Of a stretch of 64,000 nt of DNA, positions 8,762 through 16,825 are shown in pieces (the stretch's first letter is position 1; each line of letters starts with the position of its first letter). The translations under genes and the position numbers were made by a program. Source of the DNA: Candidatus Rokuibacteriota bacterium (GTDB lineage Bacteria; Methylomirabilota; Methylomirabilia; Rokubacteriales; CSP1-6); NCBI GenBank assembly GCA_003220615.1, contig QHTB01000138.1:1-64000 (forward strand), in the 5' to 3' direction. The notes beneath the pieces are model-generated. The model ran no database searches. It was given only the letters and a program-made list of their open reading frames with translations, and was not told where the DNA came from.

Positions 8762-8794
8762 ACGCGGGGTTACGAAGACTCCGTAACCCCGCGT
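8762..8794 (-). terminator. Hairpin downstream of tRNA-Ala
   Basis: A perfect 13-base inverted repeat (ACGCGGGGTTACG and its complement) with a 7-base loop, beginning 8 bases after the tRNA-Ala 3' end in the direction of transcription. It is followed on the minus strand by TTCTGTCCC, a poor U-tract. Position and stem strength support an intrinsic terminator or 3' processing structure for the tRNA transcript. Confidence 0.65.
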
Positions 8795-8801
8795 CAGAGA
8801 T

Positions 8802-8877
8802 TGGTGGAGCTGAGGGGAGTCGAACCCCTGACCCCAAGACTGCCAGCCTTGTGCTCTCCCAACTGAGCTACAGCCCC
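8802..8877 (-). tRNA. tRNA-Ala (anticodon GGC)
   Basis: A 76-base cloverleaf including an encoded CCA end. The acceptor stem carries the G3:U70 alanine identity pair. The anticodon stem CAAGG/TCTTG holds a CTGGCAG loop, giving anticodon GGC. The T-loop TTCGACT is standard. A strong hairpin follows it. Confidence 0.95.
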
Positions 8878-8931
8878 ACGCGACGACTCACCCTACAAGC
8901 ACGCTGAAATGATGTCAAGAAAGGCGGGGGT

Positions 8932-9274
8932 TTAGAAGTCGCGTCCGCTCGATTGCCAGGTTTCTCCCACCGAGACGGCTGATCTGAGCAGCAGGCCTTG
9001 CAGACGGCCAGGTGGGATCCGGTCCACCACGTCTTCGACTTCACGACTGCCGCCGACTTCTCGGTACACGTTCAGCGCCACGTCGTTCAGGTGCCACACC
9101 TTCTCATCGCCGTCCCACTCCGAATAGATTTCGGCCTGTTCGCAGGCTCACGCCGAGCTGAGACAGCGCCGCCGATCGTTTTTCGATCCAGTCGCTGATC
9201 CGGTTCACGAAGTACTGCTGCTCGGAGGCCGACTCAAACGTCCCGCCTCCGAGTCTGATGCGATGCCAGGGCAT
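8932..9274 (-). pseudogene. Small unknown gene broken by a frameshift
   Basis: Read on the minus strand from the ATG at 9274 (preceded by GGGGAGGGC), the protein begins MPWHRIRLGGGTFES and continues through VNRISDWIEKRSAALSQLG in a protein-like way. That frame then stops near 9105. From about 9147 another frame is open to a TAA at 8932-8934 and reads EIYSEWDGDEKVWHLNDVA, again protein-like with normal amino-acid composition. Joined, they give about 114 residues. The shift needed is one extra or two missing bases around 9125-9148. I do not recognise the family. It sits between two tRNA genes. It could be a decayed gene or a sequencing or assembly error. Confidence 0.45.
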
Positions 9275-9349
9275 GCCATGCCCTCCCCGGGGGCCAGCCT
9301 ATCCGGCGCCGCTCGCTGTCCCGAAACAAAAATGTCAGCGGGTGGAGGT

Positions 9350-9436
9350 TGGTGCCGGAGGTGGGACTCGAACCCACACGCCCTTGCGGGCACGGCGTTT
9401 TGAGCGCCGCGAGCCTGCCAGTTCCTCCACTCCGGC
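9350..9436 (-). tRNA. tRNA-Leu (anticodon CAA)
   Basis: An 87-base class II tRNA with a long variable arm, an acceptor stem GCCGGAG/CTCCGGC, discriminator A and encoded CCA. The anticodon stem CGGCG/CGCCG encloses CTCAAAA, giving anticodon CAA, which reads the UUG leucine codon. The 94 bases to the divergent iorA start include a possible minus-strand -10 (TAGTAT at 9459-9464) without a good -35. Confidence 0.95.
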
Positions 9437-9530
9437 ACGCGGTCGAAAATGAGCGCCCATACTACCACCACGACGACGCGCGTTGGGCTCCATCGAAAAC
9501 TCCTGGCAGCTATGCCAGAATGAGGCTCGG

Positions 9531-11669
9531 ATGGGCGAGCGGACCTTCGCCGAGGACGTCAAGCAGCTCGGCTACGGGGCAGGCGAAGTTCTGCGTGGCG
9601 AGGGCATCCTCGCCATCACCAAGGCCCTCCTCCAATCGGGCGTGAGCTACGTCGGTGGTTATCCGGGTGCTCCCGTCTCGCATCTGCTCGACGTCCTGGC
9701 CGACGCCAACGAGCCGTTGCTCGGGCCGATGGGGATCTACTTCGAGCAGTCGGGCAGTGAGGCGGCGGCCGCCGCGCTCCTCGGAGCGTCCATCAACTAT
9801 CCGATGCGGGGCGCCGTCACCTGGAAGTCGGTGGTCGGCACCAACGTCGCCTCCGATGCGCTTTCTCACGTCGCGTCCGCAGGCGTCGTCGGTGGCGCGC
9901 TGATCGTCATCGGCGAGGATTATGGTGAGGGCGCCAGCATCCTCCAGGAACGGACGCACTCCTCGGCGCTGAAGTCGAGCGTTCCTCTCATCGATCCGAA
10001 GAACAGCCTGCCGTCGTTCGCGCGGTTCGTCGAAGAGGGGTTCGGTCTCTCCGAAGCGTGCCACCAGCCGGTCTTCTTCAGCATCCGCATCCGCGCCTGT
10101 CACATGCGCGGGGAGCTGCCGTGCCGCGACAACGTGCGCCCGGCCATCAGCATGCTGTCGCCGCTCAGAAACCCGAGCTTCAGCATCGAGCGCATCAACC
10201 TGCCGCCGTTCACCTACGCGATGGAGGCGCAGAAGTTCGAGCAGCGATTGCCGGCCGCGCGCCGCTACATCGCCGAGCGCCGGCTGAACGAGCATCACCG
10301 CGGCGAGGAAGAGCACCTCGGCATCGTCATGCAAGGTGGTCTCTGGAACACGACCCTGCGCGGACTCCACGTGCTCGGCCTGGCGACCGTCCACGGCCGG
10401 ACCCCGGTGCCCTTGCTCGTGCTCAACGTCCTGCATCCGATCGTGCCCGAGGAGCTGGTCGGGTTCCTGCGCGGCAAGCGTCACGTGCTCGTGGTCGAAG
10501 AGGGGATGCCGAATTACATCGAGCAGGAGCTGAAAGCGCTGGCCCACGACGCCCGGCTCGACGTCGAGATCCACGGCAAGGACGTGCTGTCGCCCCACGG
10601 CGAGTACGTGCCCCAGCTCGTCATCCGCGGCCTCACGCGCTTCCTGACCACGGCCGAGCCACGAGCGCTCAGCGCCTCGCTCATCGAGGAGCGCTATCGA
10701 CGGCTGACCAGCCATCAGGAGCGTGTCCGCGAGGTCCTGTCGCGTCCGATCGCCAAGCGCCCGCCGACGTTCTGCACGGGGTGCCCGGAGCGGCCGGTGT
10801 TCAGCGCCATGAAGATCCTGCGCGCCAACGAGCCCGCGATCGGCGACACGCACGTCGCTCACGACATCGGGTGCAGCACGTTCTCCACCCAGGCGCCCTT
10901 CAACGTCGGCAATTCCGTGCTCGGCTACGGCATGGGGCTGGCGTCGTCGAGCGCGGTGGCGCCAAATTTCGGCAAGCGCGTGATCTCGGTGATGGGCGAC
11001 GGCGGCTTCTGGCACAACGGCCTCGGCAACGGCGTGGCCAACGCGATGTTCAACAAGCAGGACTCGGTGCTCGTGATCCTCGACAACAATTACGCGGCCG
11101 CCACCGGCCAGCACCACGTGCCGTCCACCGGGACCAATCCGCGGGGTCAGCCCACCGGCATGACGATCCCGGAAGCGTTGCGAGGCGTGGGTGTGCGCTG
11201 GATCCGCACGGTGAATTCCTACCGGATCGCCGAGATGCTCGGCACGCTGCGCGAGGCGTTGACCACGCGCTACGAAGGCTTGAAGGTGATCGTGGCCAGC
11301 GGCGAGTGCCAGCTCGAGCGCCAGCGGCGTGAGCGTCCGCTCCGTCGGCAGCGCGCGGCCGCCGGCGCCGAAGTCGTGCAGCCGCGCTTCGGCGTCGATC
11401 CCGACGTCTGCACCGGGGATCACTCCTGCATCCGGCTCAACGGCTGCCCGTCGCTGACACTGGCCGAGAGCCCCGATCCGCTGAAAGACGATCCGATCGC
11501 CCACGTGGACGAGACGTGCGTGGGCTGCGGCGTCTGCGGCGAGGTCGCGCACGCCGCCGTGCTCTGTCCCTCGTTCTACGAGGTGCGGATCGTCCAGAAT
11601 CCCTCGCGGTGGCGCCGACTGCTCGCGCGGCTCCGCCGGGCCGTCATCGCCCGCCTGGCCACGGCGTGA
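9531..11669 (+). CDS. iorA: Indolepyruvate:ferredoxin oxidoreductase alpha subunit
   Basis: A 712-residue TPP- and iron-sulfur-dependent 2-oxoacid:ferredoxin oxidoreductase subunit. It oxidatively decarboxylates aryl (or other) 2-oxoacids to acyl-CoA and reduces ferredoxin. The N-terminal half is the pyrimidine-binding domain (GGYPGAPVSH). The TPP motif GDGGFWHNG lies at about 489, with DNNYAAATGQH after it. A two-cluster ferredoxin domain with cysteines CTGDHSC and CVGCGVC lies at about 625-690. It is longer than archaeal IorA. I prefer the ATG at 9531, with an upstream GAGG, over a TTG at 9483. Translation is coupled to iorB (GTGA). It is the nearest electron-generating enzyme to complex I locus 1. 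Confidence 0.88.
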   Translation: MGERTFAEDVKQLGYGAGEVLRGEGILAITKALLQSGVSYVGGYPGAPVSHLLDVLADANEPLLGPMGIYFEQSGSEAAAAALLGASINYPMRGAVTWKSVVGTNVASDALSHVASAGVVGGALIVIGEDYGEGASILQERTHSSALKSSVPLIDPKNSLPSFARFVEEGFGLSEACHQPVFFSIRIRACHMRGELPCRDNVRPAISMLSPLRNPSFSIERINLPPFTYAMEAQKFEQRLPAARRYIAERRLNEHHRGEEEHLGIVMQGGLWNTTLRGLHVLGLATVHGRTPVPLLVLNVLHPIVPEELVGFLRGKRHVLVVEEGMPNYIEQELKALAHDARLDVEIHGKDVLSPHGEYVPQLVIRGLTRFLTTAEPRALSASLIEERYRRLTSHQERVREVLSRPIAKRPPTFCTGCPERPVFSAMKILRANEPAIGDTHVAHDIGCSTFSTQAPFNVGNSVLGYGMGLASSSAVAPNFGKRVISVMGDGGFWHNGLGNGVANAMFNKQDSVLVILDNNYAAATGQHHVPSTGTNPRGQPTGMTIPEALRGVGVRWIRTVNSYRIAEMLGTLREALTTRYEGLKVIVASGECQLERQRRERPLRRQRAAAGAEVVQPRFGVDPDVCTGDHSCIRLNGCPSLTLAESPDPLKDDPIAHVDETCVGCGVCGEVAHAAVLCPSFYEVRIVQNPSRWRRLLARLRRAVIARLATA

Positions 11670-13210
11670 CCGAGGGCCGGCTACTCTCCGTCCTGATTCC
11701 CGCCGTCGGCGGGCAGGGCGGGGGCGTCCTCGCCGAGTGGCTCGTGGACGCCGGCCTCGTCGCCGGCCATGCGGCCCACGGCACGTCGATCCCGGGAGTC
11801 GCTCAGCGTACGGGATCGACCACGTACTACGTGGAGATCTACGCGGGCGACCGCGAGGAGCCGCCGACCTTTTCGCTCTATCCGGTCCCGGGCGCGCTCG
11901 ACGTTCTGCTCGCTCCCGAGTTTCTCGAAGTGGGCCGCGCCATCGAGCTCGGGTTCCCCTCGCCCGAGCGCACGACGATCGTCGCCTCGACCCATCGGCT
12001 CTTCTCCATCCACGAGAAGATGGCCACCGGACGCGCCATCCATCCGCCGGGCGAGCTCGAAGCCGCCGCGCGCGCCTTCTCGCGCACGCTGGTGGCGTTC
12101 GACGCGCTGGCCGTGGCGCGGGAGCACGGCTCCGAGGTGAATGCGGTGCTGCTCGGGGCGCTGGCGGCCAGCGACGCGTTGCCCATCGGGCCGGAGGCGT
12201 TCCGCGAGGCCATCGAGCGGAAAGGGATCCAGGCCGAGGCCAACCTGCGCGGCTTCGACGTCGGGCTCACGCTGGGCCGTCAGCGCGCCGAGACGCCGCG
12301 TCCGTCGGCCAAGCGTCCGTTCCGGGCCCCGCCGGCGCTGGCGGAGTCGCTGACCGTCTTTCCCGACGCGCTCCGACCACTGGTCGGCGAGGCGCTGACG
12401 CGGCTCATCGACTATCAAGACGAGAAGTACGCCGCGCTCTACCTCGAGCGCCTCGCCCGGTTCGTGGGCGGCGATCGTGACCCCGCGCTGGCCGAGATCG
12501 TGGCGCGTCAGCTCGCGGTGTGGATGACGTACGAGGATGCGATTCGCGTCGCCGATCTGAAGACGCGGGCCAGCCGCTTCGAGCGCATCCGGCGCGAGGC
12601 GCGGGTCAAGGACGGCGAGGTCGAGGTGACCGACTTCCTCAAGCCCGACCTCGACGAGATCTACGGGGTGCTGCCCTACCGACTCGTCGCGCCCTTCGCG
12701 CGCTGGGCCGAGCGGCGGTGGCCGCGCGGACGGCCCACGGTCGGCCAGCGCGTGAAGACCACGACGATCCTCGGCTTCCTTCGACTGTGGCTCCTGGCTC
12801 GCCTCCGGCCACTCCGTCCCGTCTCGTACCGCGCCCAGTGGGAGCACGAGCGCATGGAGCGCTGGCTCACCGCGGTTCGGCGCTGTGCCGAGTGGAACAG
12901 TGCGCTCGCGTGCGAGGTCGCGCGCGCCGCCCAGCTCGTGAAAGGCTACGGGGAGGTCCGGCGGCGCATGACCGGCGCCTTCGACGATCTCATCCAGCGC
13001 GCGCTGCAGGCCGGATCACTGGAGACGCTGCAGGGCGGACACGCGTCGGTCGCGACCGAGCTGACCGCGGCCTACCGGCGGCTCGTGTTGCAGGGGCCCG
13101 AGCAGGAAGCCAAGGCGGCCGCGCTGGCCGCCGACGTCATCTCCCGGCTCGAGAAGAACGAGCCGGACGCGGCACGGGCCGCCATCACAGGGTCAGGTGC
13201 CGGCGGGTGA
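11666..13210 (+). CDS. iorB: Indolepyruvate oxidoreductase beta-family protein with long C-terminal domain
   Basis: A 514-residue protein. The first about 200 residues are the gamma/beta domain of 2-oxoacid:ferredoxin oxidoreductases (VGGQGGGVLAEWL, then HGTSIPGVAQRTGSTTYYVEI). The C-terminal about 300 residues form a helical, Arg-rich domain of the kind called DUF6537 in bacterial IorB fusions; its role is unknown to me. The GTG at 11666 overlaps the iorA stop as GTGA. It forms the second half of the IorAB enzyme. Its 3' end overlaps the convergent REC-PilZ gene by 26 bases. Confidence 0.82.
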   Translation: MTEGRLLSVLIPAVGGQGGGVLAEWLVDAGLVAGHAAHGTSIPGVAQRTGSTTYYVEIYAGDREEPPTFSLYPVPGALDVLLAPEFLEVGRAIELGFPSPERTTIVASTHRLFSIHEKMATGRAIHPPGELEAAARAFSRTLVAFDALAVAREHGSEVNAVLLGALAASDALPIGPEAFREAIERKGIQAEANLRGFDVGLTLGRQRAETPRPSAKRPFRAPPALAESLTVFPDALRPLVGEALTRLIDYQDEKYAALYLERLARFVGGDRDPALAEIVARQLAVWMTYEDAIRVADLKTRASRFERIRREARVKDGEVEVTDFLKPDLDEIYGVLPYRLVAPFARWAERRWPRGRPTVGQRVKTTTILGFLRLWLLARLRPLRPVSYRAQWEHERMERWLTAVRRCAEWNSALACEVARAAQLVKGYGEVRRRMTGAFDDLIQRALQAGSLETLQGGHASVATELTAAYRRLVLQGPEQEAKAAALAADVISRLEKNEPDAARAAITGSGAGG

Positions 13211-13886
13211 ACTCTCCGAGTCGTTCGAAGTCCTGCGCGGTCAGGTTCACGAAGTAGAAGGCTTGAGCGCCCCGGTCGTTTCGTAGCACGAGTGAGCTGA
13301 CGCGCACCGGCGGCCCGCCGTCGGGCAGCGTGAACGAGAGCTTCACCGCCTCGCCCGGCTGCACGGTCGCGTCGCCCTTGACGCTGACGCCGAACGGACT
13401 CAGATCGTGAGCCCATCCCTGCCACTCGGCTCCGTGGAATTGCAGGATCCGGATGGGGAACACCACCTCGATGCGCGAGGCGCGCCGGCGCTCCGGGCTT
13501 CGGCCCACCATCGAGAGCTGTCGGTGCAGCGCGTGCGGCTCCAGAGTGGCCAGGACCTCTCCCAGGCGATCGAAGGCCACCGGTTTGCCGAGGAAGTCGA
13601 AGGCTCCGAGCCGCAAGCATTCCCGGGCCTGAGTTTCGGTGGCGACTCCGGACACCGCGATGACCGGTAGACCCGACTCACGAACGGGCCCGAGCTGGAG
13701 GAAGTCGAGGCCGCTGAGCCCGGGGAGGTGGATGTCGAGGATGATCGCGTCCGGGCGCTCGTGCTCGAGGCTGGCCAGGGCTGCCTCTGCGCTCCGGACG
13801 AGAACCGACTCGTGTCCGAGCTCGATCAGGAAGTCGCGAAAGACGGCGCTGACATCCGGCTCGTCCTCGACGACCAGGACTCGCAT
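13185..13886 (-). CDS. Response regulator with PilZ output domain
   Basis: A 233-residue protein. The N-terminal receiver domain has the acidic patch (VVEDEPD), phospho-acceptor D51 (IILDIHLPG) and lysine K101. The C-terminal PilZ domain (about 133-230) has an Arg motif (RRRASR, 133-138) and DLSPFGVSVKG (from 161), the two elements that bind cyclic di-GMP in PilZ. It likely links a phosphorelay to c-di-GMP control of surface or motility functions. No partner kinase is adjacent; the nearest kinase (6522-8618) lacks its phospho-sites. Confidence 0.85.
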   Translation of the reverse strand: MRVLVVEDEPDVSAVFRDFLIELGHESVLVRSAEAALASLEHERPDAIILDIHLPGLSGLDFLQLGPVRESGLPVIAVSGVATETQARECLRLGAFDFLGKPVAFDRLGEVLATLEPHALHRQLSMVGRSPERRRASRIEVVFPIRILQFHGAEWQGWAHDLSPFGVSVKGDATVQPGEAVKLSFTLPDGGPPVRVSSLVLRNDRGAQAFYFVNLTAQDFERLGEFTRRHLTL

Positions 13887-13923
13887 GCGGGAAGTCAGTC
13901 TAGCACGCCGCCCGGCGGGCGGG

Positions 13924-14481
13924 CTATGCGCGAGGCGTCGTCTCCGCGGCCGTCGTGACGGCCGTGGCGCGTGTGGGCTGCGCCCCGTTGAAGAACGTGG
14001 CCCAGAAGCCCGACGGGGGCCTCAAATCGGTCCGGCCCAGCAACGCGACCGCTTCGAACCGGTGCGCCGCTCGATACGTGAAGCTGTAGAAGGCGGTGAT
14101 GCTCCGCGGAGTCAGCTCGGCGTTGAACATGAGATCGAGCGTCAGGTGCATCAGCGCGCCGAGGACGTAGCCGGTCAACGGCAGGCAGTTCAGCCACAGC
14201 ATGGCCGCGATCAGGACGGCGAAGAGCTCGTACGAATGCAGCGCAAGCACGGTCCGGCGCATCCGGCCTTCCACGTAATAGTTGAGAAAGGCGCTCGGCC
14301 GCAGGTCGCGCTGCCCCTCGACGAATACGTAGTCGATCGCGTGGTCGACGTCGATCAGGAAACCGCCCGCCGCGATGCCGCCGGCGAGGGCGACGGTGTC
14401 GGCCATCGGGAGATTGCGTGTGAGAACGACCGAGGCCGCACACGCGGCAACCGTCGTCACCAGATGACCGCCCGGACTCAT
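13924..14481 (-). CDS. Small integral membrane protein, metal-dependent hydrolase-like
   Basis: A 185-residue protein with about four hydrophobic segments. The ATG at 14481 follows GAGGAGA at good spacing; the frame is open further upstream, but that part is not protein-like. Conserved-looking polar groups are an N-terminal histidine (SPGGHLV), DVDHAIDYV at about residue 42 and a histidine in GALMHLTLD. These resemble the membrane-bound putative metal hydrolases of the YdjM/DUF457 kind. The assignment rests on this pattern only. It is divergent from the complex I locus. Confidence 0.5.
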   Translation of the reverse strand: MSPGGHLVTTVAACAASVVLTRNLPMADTVALAGGIAAGGFLIDVDHAIDYVFVEGQRDLRPSAFLNYYVEGRMRRTVLALHSYELFAVLIAAMLWLNCLPLTGYVLGALMHLTLDLMFNAELTPRSITAFYSFTYRAAHRFEAVALLGRTDLRPPSGFWATFFNGAQPTRATAVTTAAETTPRA

Positions 14482-14661
14482 TCCAATCTCCTCACTACGC
14501 AATCTCCGTGCCCAACCTGCCAATGGCGGAGATGAACGGTCAGAAACGGCGAAGCGAGCCCGGGCTGTGCACCTCCCGAGCAGCAATTGCGTGCATGCTA
14601 GGGTAATCGACGCCCCAGCGGCATCGCACAGGTAATCGGCAGTCGTCGCGGCTTTCTGGTT

Positions 14662-14685
14662 GTGGTCTGACCACGATGATATACT
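14662..14685 (+). promoter_or_regulatory. Candidate promoter/operator for complex I locus 1
   Basis: A perfect inverted repeat GTGGTC-T-GACCAC (14662-14674) abuts a good -10 element TATACT (14680-14685), 35 bases before the nuoA start. No good -35 is seen at 16-18 base spacing, which would fit an activator- or repressor-controlled promoter. The rest of the 238-base divergent region shows no gene. Confidence 0.4.
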
Positions 14686-14719
14686 TCGTTCTCGGGCTGA
14701 TTCTGAACGGAGGAAGCGT

Positions 14720-15073
14720 TTGTCCGCATATCTGCCGGTTCTGATCTTTGCCATCCTGATCGTGGCCTTCGGTGTTCTCTCTCTCGCAGTTGCCCGACTG
14801 GCTCGGCCGTCCCGTCCCAACGAGGTCAAGCTGGCGAACTACGAATGTGGTGCAGAGCCGATCGGCTCGGCGTGGGTCCGGTTCCCGGTCGGGTTCTACC
14901 TCGTGGCCTTGCTCTTCATCATCTTCGACACGCTGGCCGTCTTTCTCTTCCCGTGGGCGCTCATCCTGAAACCGCTCGGGCTGAGCGCGTTCTGGGTCAT
15001 GGCGGCCTTCATCGGCATCGTGGGACTCGGCTGGATCTATGCGTACCGAGAGGGAATTCTGGAGTGGAAGTAA
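14720..15073 (+). CDS. nuoA: NADH-quinone oxidoreductase subunit A (locus 1)
   Basis: A 117-residue membrane subunit of complex I with three hydrophobic helices and the conserved loop motif [13 protein letters not shown]. The start is TTG at 14720, preceded by GGAGG six bases upstream; earlier codons in the frame are not nuoA-like. It opens the nuoABC-NIPSNAP-DHIJKLMN locus and overlaps nuoB by 10 bases. The complex couples electron transfer to quinone with proton translocation across the inner membrane. Confidence 0.93.
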   Translation: MSAYLPVLIFAILIVAFGVLSLAVARLARPSRPNEVKLANYECGAEPIGSAWVRFPVGFYLVALLFIIFDTLAVFLFPWALILKPLGLSAFWVMAAFIGIVGLGWIYAYREGILEWK

Positions 15074-15699
15074 AGCCGCCCATCCCCCAGGTGCCCGCGC
15101 CGGTCTGGGGCGACATCAAGGACCTGCAGGAGTGGGAGAAGTATCACCAGGAGCGACAGGACGGGGACAAGACGTCGGAGACGCTGGCGTCGATCGCCGA
15201 CGCGATCCATCACATGCCGGGCGGATGGATCGTGGTCACCACGACCGAGAAGATCTTCAACTGGGCGCGGAGTTCGTCGATCTGGCCGGTGACCTTCGGG
15301 CTCGCCTGCTGCGCGATCGAGATGATGGCCACGTTCGCATCGCGCTTCGACGTCGAGCGCTTCGGCATGGTGCCGTGGGCGTCACCTCGCCACTCAGATT
15401 TGATGATCGTTTCCGGCACCGTCACGATCAAGATGGCACCGATGCTCAAGCGCATCTACGACCAGATGCCCGATCCCAAGTGGGTCGTGTCGATGGGCTC
15501 GTGCGCCAACTCGGGCGGACCGTTCCGCCACGGCTATCACGTCGTCAAGGGCGTCGACCGCGTCGTCCCCGTCGACGTCTACGTGCCGGGCTGTCCGCCG
15601 ACGCCGGATTCGCTCATGTACGGCCTGCTCAAGCTCCAGGAGCAGGTCGCCGAGTTCCAGAAGCTGGGCCGCAGGTCCACCCCCGCGCAGGAGGGGTGA
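15064..15699 (+). CDS. nuoB: NADH-quinone oxidoreductase subunit B (locus 1)
   Basis: A 211-residue peripheral subunit carrying the terminal [4Fe-4S] cluster N2. The ligands are visible: C82-C83, C147 (MGSCANSGG) and C177 (PGCPPTP). The text [21 protein letters not shown] resembles the NdhK/Fpo type rather than the locus 2 NuoB. It has about 50 residues of polar N-terminal extension before the core. The GTG at 15064 overlaps nuoA. Confidence 0.93.
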   Translation: MEVKPPIPQVPAPVWGDIKDLQEWEKYHQERQDGDKTSETLASIADAIHHMPGGWIVVTTTEKIFNWARSSSIWPVTFGLACCAIEMMATFASRFDVERFGMVPWASPRHSDLMIVSGTVTIKMAPMLKRIYDQMPDPKWVVSMGSCANSGGPFRHGYHVVKGVDRVVPVDVYVPGCPPTPDSLMYGLLKLQEQVAEFQKLGRRSTPAQEG

Positions 15700-15706
15700 G
15701 CGCCGC

Positions 15707-16159
15707 GTGAACCCTACCGACGCGGTGTCTCTGATCCGGGAGAAGTTTGGAGTCGAACCGGTCATGGACGGACCCACCGTGACCGTTGCCCTGCCCGTCA
15801 ACCAATGGAAAGAGGCCGCCGCGTGGGCGAAGACCACGCTCGGCTGTCGGTACTTCAACTGGTTGTCCGCGGTGGACTGGAAGGCGGAGGGCCTCGAGGT
15901 GGTGTGTCGGATCGAGAACCTCGAGAGTGGCCTCGTCATCTTCTTCCGGACTCGACTGGGTGCCGGGGCCACCCACTGTCCGAGCCTCGTGCCCGTCTAT
16001 CGCGGCGCCGACTGGATGGAGCGCGAGTGCTACGACATGTTCGGCGTCGTCTTCGACGACCATCCCGACCTGCGCCGCATCCTTCTGCCTCAGGAGTGGG
16101 AAGGGCATCCGCTGCGCAAGGACTACGCGATCGACACGCCGCATGCTCCCTACCGCTAA
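15707..16159 (+). CDS. nuoC: NADH-quinone oxidoreductase subunit C (locus 1)
   Basis: A 150-residue 30-kDa-type subunit of the quinone-reducing arm. It ends in the family signature [13 protein letters not shown] and [10 protein letters not shown]...GHPLRKDY. It is a separate gene, not fused to nuoD. It starts at GTG 15707, seven bases after nuoB. The next gene is not nuoD but a NIPSNAP protein. Confidence 0.92.
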   Translation: MNPTDAVSLIREKFGVEPVMDGPTVTVALPVNQWKEAAAWAKTTLGCRYFNWLSAVDWKAEGLEVVCRIENLESGLVIFFRTRLGAGATHCPSLVPVYRGADWMERECYDMFGVVFDDHPDLRRILLPQEWEGHPLRKDYAIDTPHAPYR

Positions 16160-16183
16160 CGCCGTGCCGGAGAGGAGTCGCCC

Positions 16184-16819
16184 ATGATCTACGAGTTGCG
16201 CACCTACACGCTCATCCCGGGCAAGCAGCCGCAGTACCTCAAGCTCAACGGGGAGGTCGGACGCAAGGTCCGGGGCGACAAGTACGGCAAGTTCGAGGGG
16301 GGATGGACGACTGAATTCGGGACGATCAATCAGTACGTCCATCTCTGGGGCTACGCCGATCTCGAGGAGCGCAATCGCCTGCGGGCCGAGCTCGCCAAGA
16401 ACGACGAGTGGACCAAGGGCTACATCCCGCAGATCCGGCCGCTCCTCCTGGCCCAGGAGACGAAGATCCTCTCGGCGGCCCTGCCGCTCCAGCCGCCCAA
16501 GGACACCGGCAACATCTACGAGCTGCGCTGGTATCGCACCCAGGTCGGCCGGGCCGGTGAGTGGCTGGACCTCTTCAAGGCCGTGATGCCGACCCGCGAG
16601 AAGTACATGCGACGGGTGGGCCTCTGGCAGACCGAGCTCGGTCAGCTCAACGAGGTCGTCCACATGTGGGTCTATCGCGATCTCAACGAGCGCATGACCT
16701 CGCGGGCCAAGCTCGGCCAGGATCCGGAGTGGCAGAAGTTCATCGCCGCCAGCGCGCCACTCCTCGCGCACATGCAGGCCATCGTCCTCGTGCCGACACC
16801 GGCGTCACCGATGGCCTGA
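16184..16819 (+). CDS. Tandem NIPSNAP-domain protein inside the nuo locus
   Basis: A 211-residue soluble protein made of two NIPSNAP units: one begins MIYELRTYTLIPGKQPQYL and the other NIYELRWYRTQVGRAGEWL at about residue 108. Each ends with the HLWGY/HMWVY and ERxxxRAxL pattern typical of the family (dimeric ferredoxin-like alpha/beta-barrel fold). NIPSNAP is a small-molecule-binding or monooxygenase-like fold of mostly unknown function; the eukaryotic members are mitochondrial. An RBS-like AGAGGAG precedes the ATG. It lies between nuoC and nuoD with 24- and 6-base gaps, so it is co-transcribed with them. It could assist assembly or be a catabolic gene captured by the operon. Confidence 0.85.
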   Translation: MIYELRTYTLIPGKQPQYLKLNGEVGRKVRGDKYGKFEGGWTTEFGTINQYVHLWGYADLEERNRLRAELAKNDEWTKGYIPQIRPLLLAQETKILSAALPLQPPKDTGNIYELRWYRTQVGRAGEWLDLFKAVMPTREKYMRRVGLWQTELGQLNEVVHMWVYRDLNERMTSRAKLGQDPEWQKFIAASAPLLAHMQAIVLVPTPASPMA

Positions 16820-16825
16820 GCCGGC

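Noticed and set aside
7020-8786. Plus-strand open frame of 588 codons opposite the hybrid kinase
   Set aside because: The product is Val/Asp/Arg-rich without domains, while the minus-strand frame has GAF, ATPase and receiver motifs.
9510-11552. Minus-strand open frame of 680 codons opposite iorA
   Set aside because: It lies fully antisense to a gene with clear TPP and Fe-S motifs; the product is Asp/Arg/His-rich without domains, a typical GC-rich shadow.
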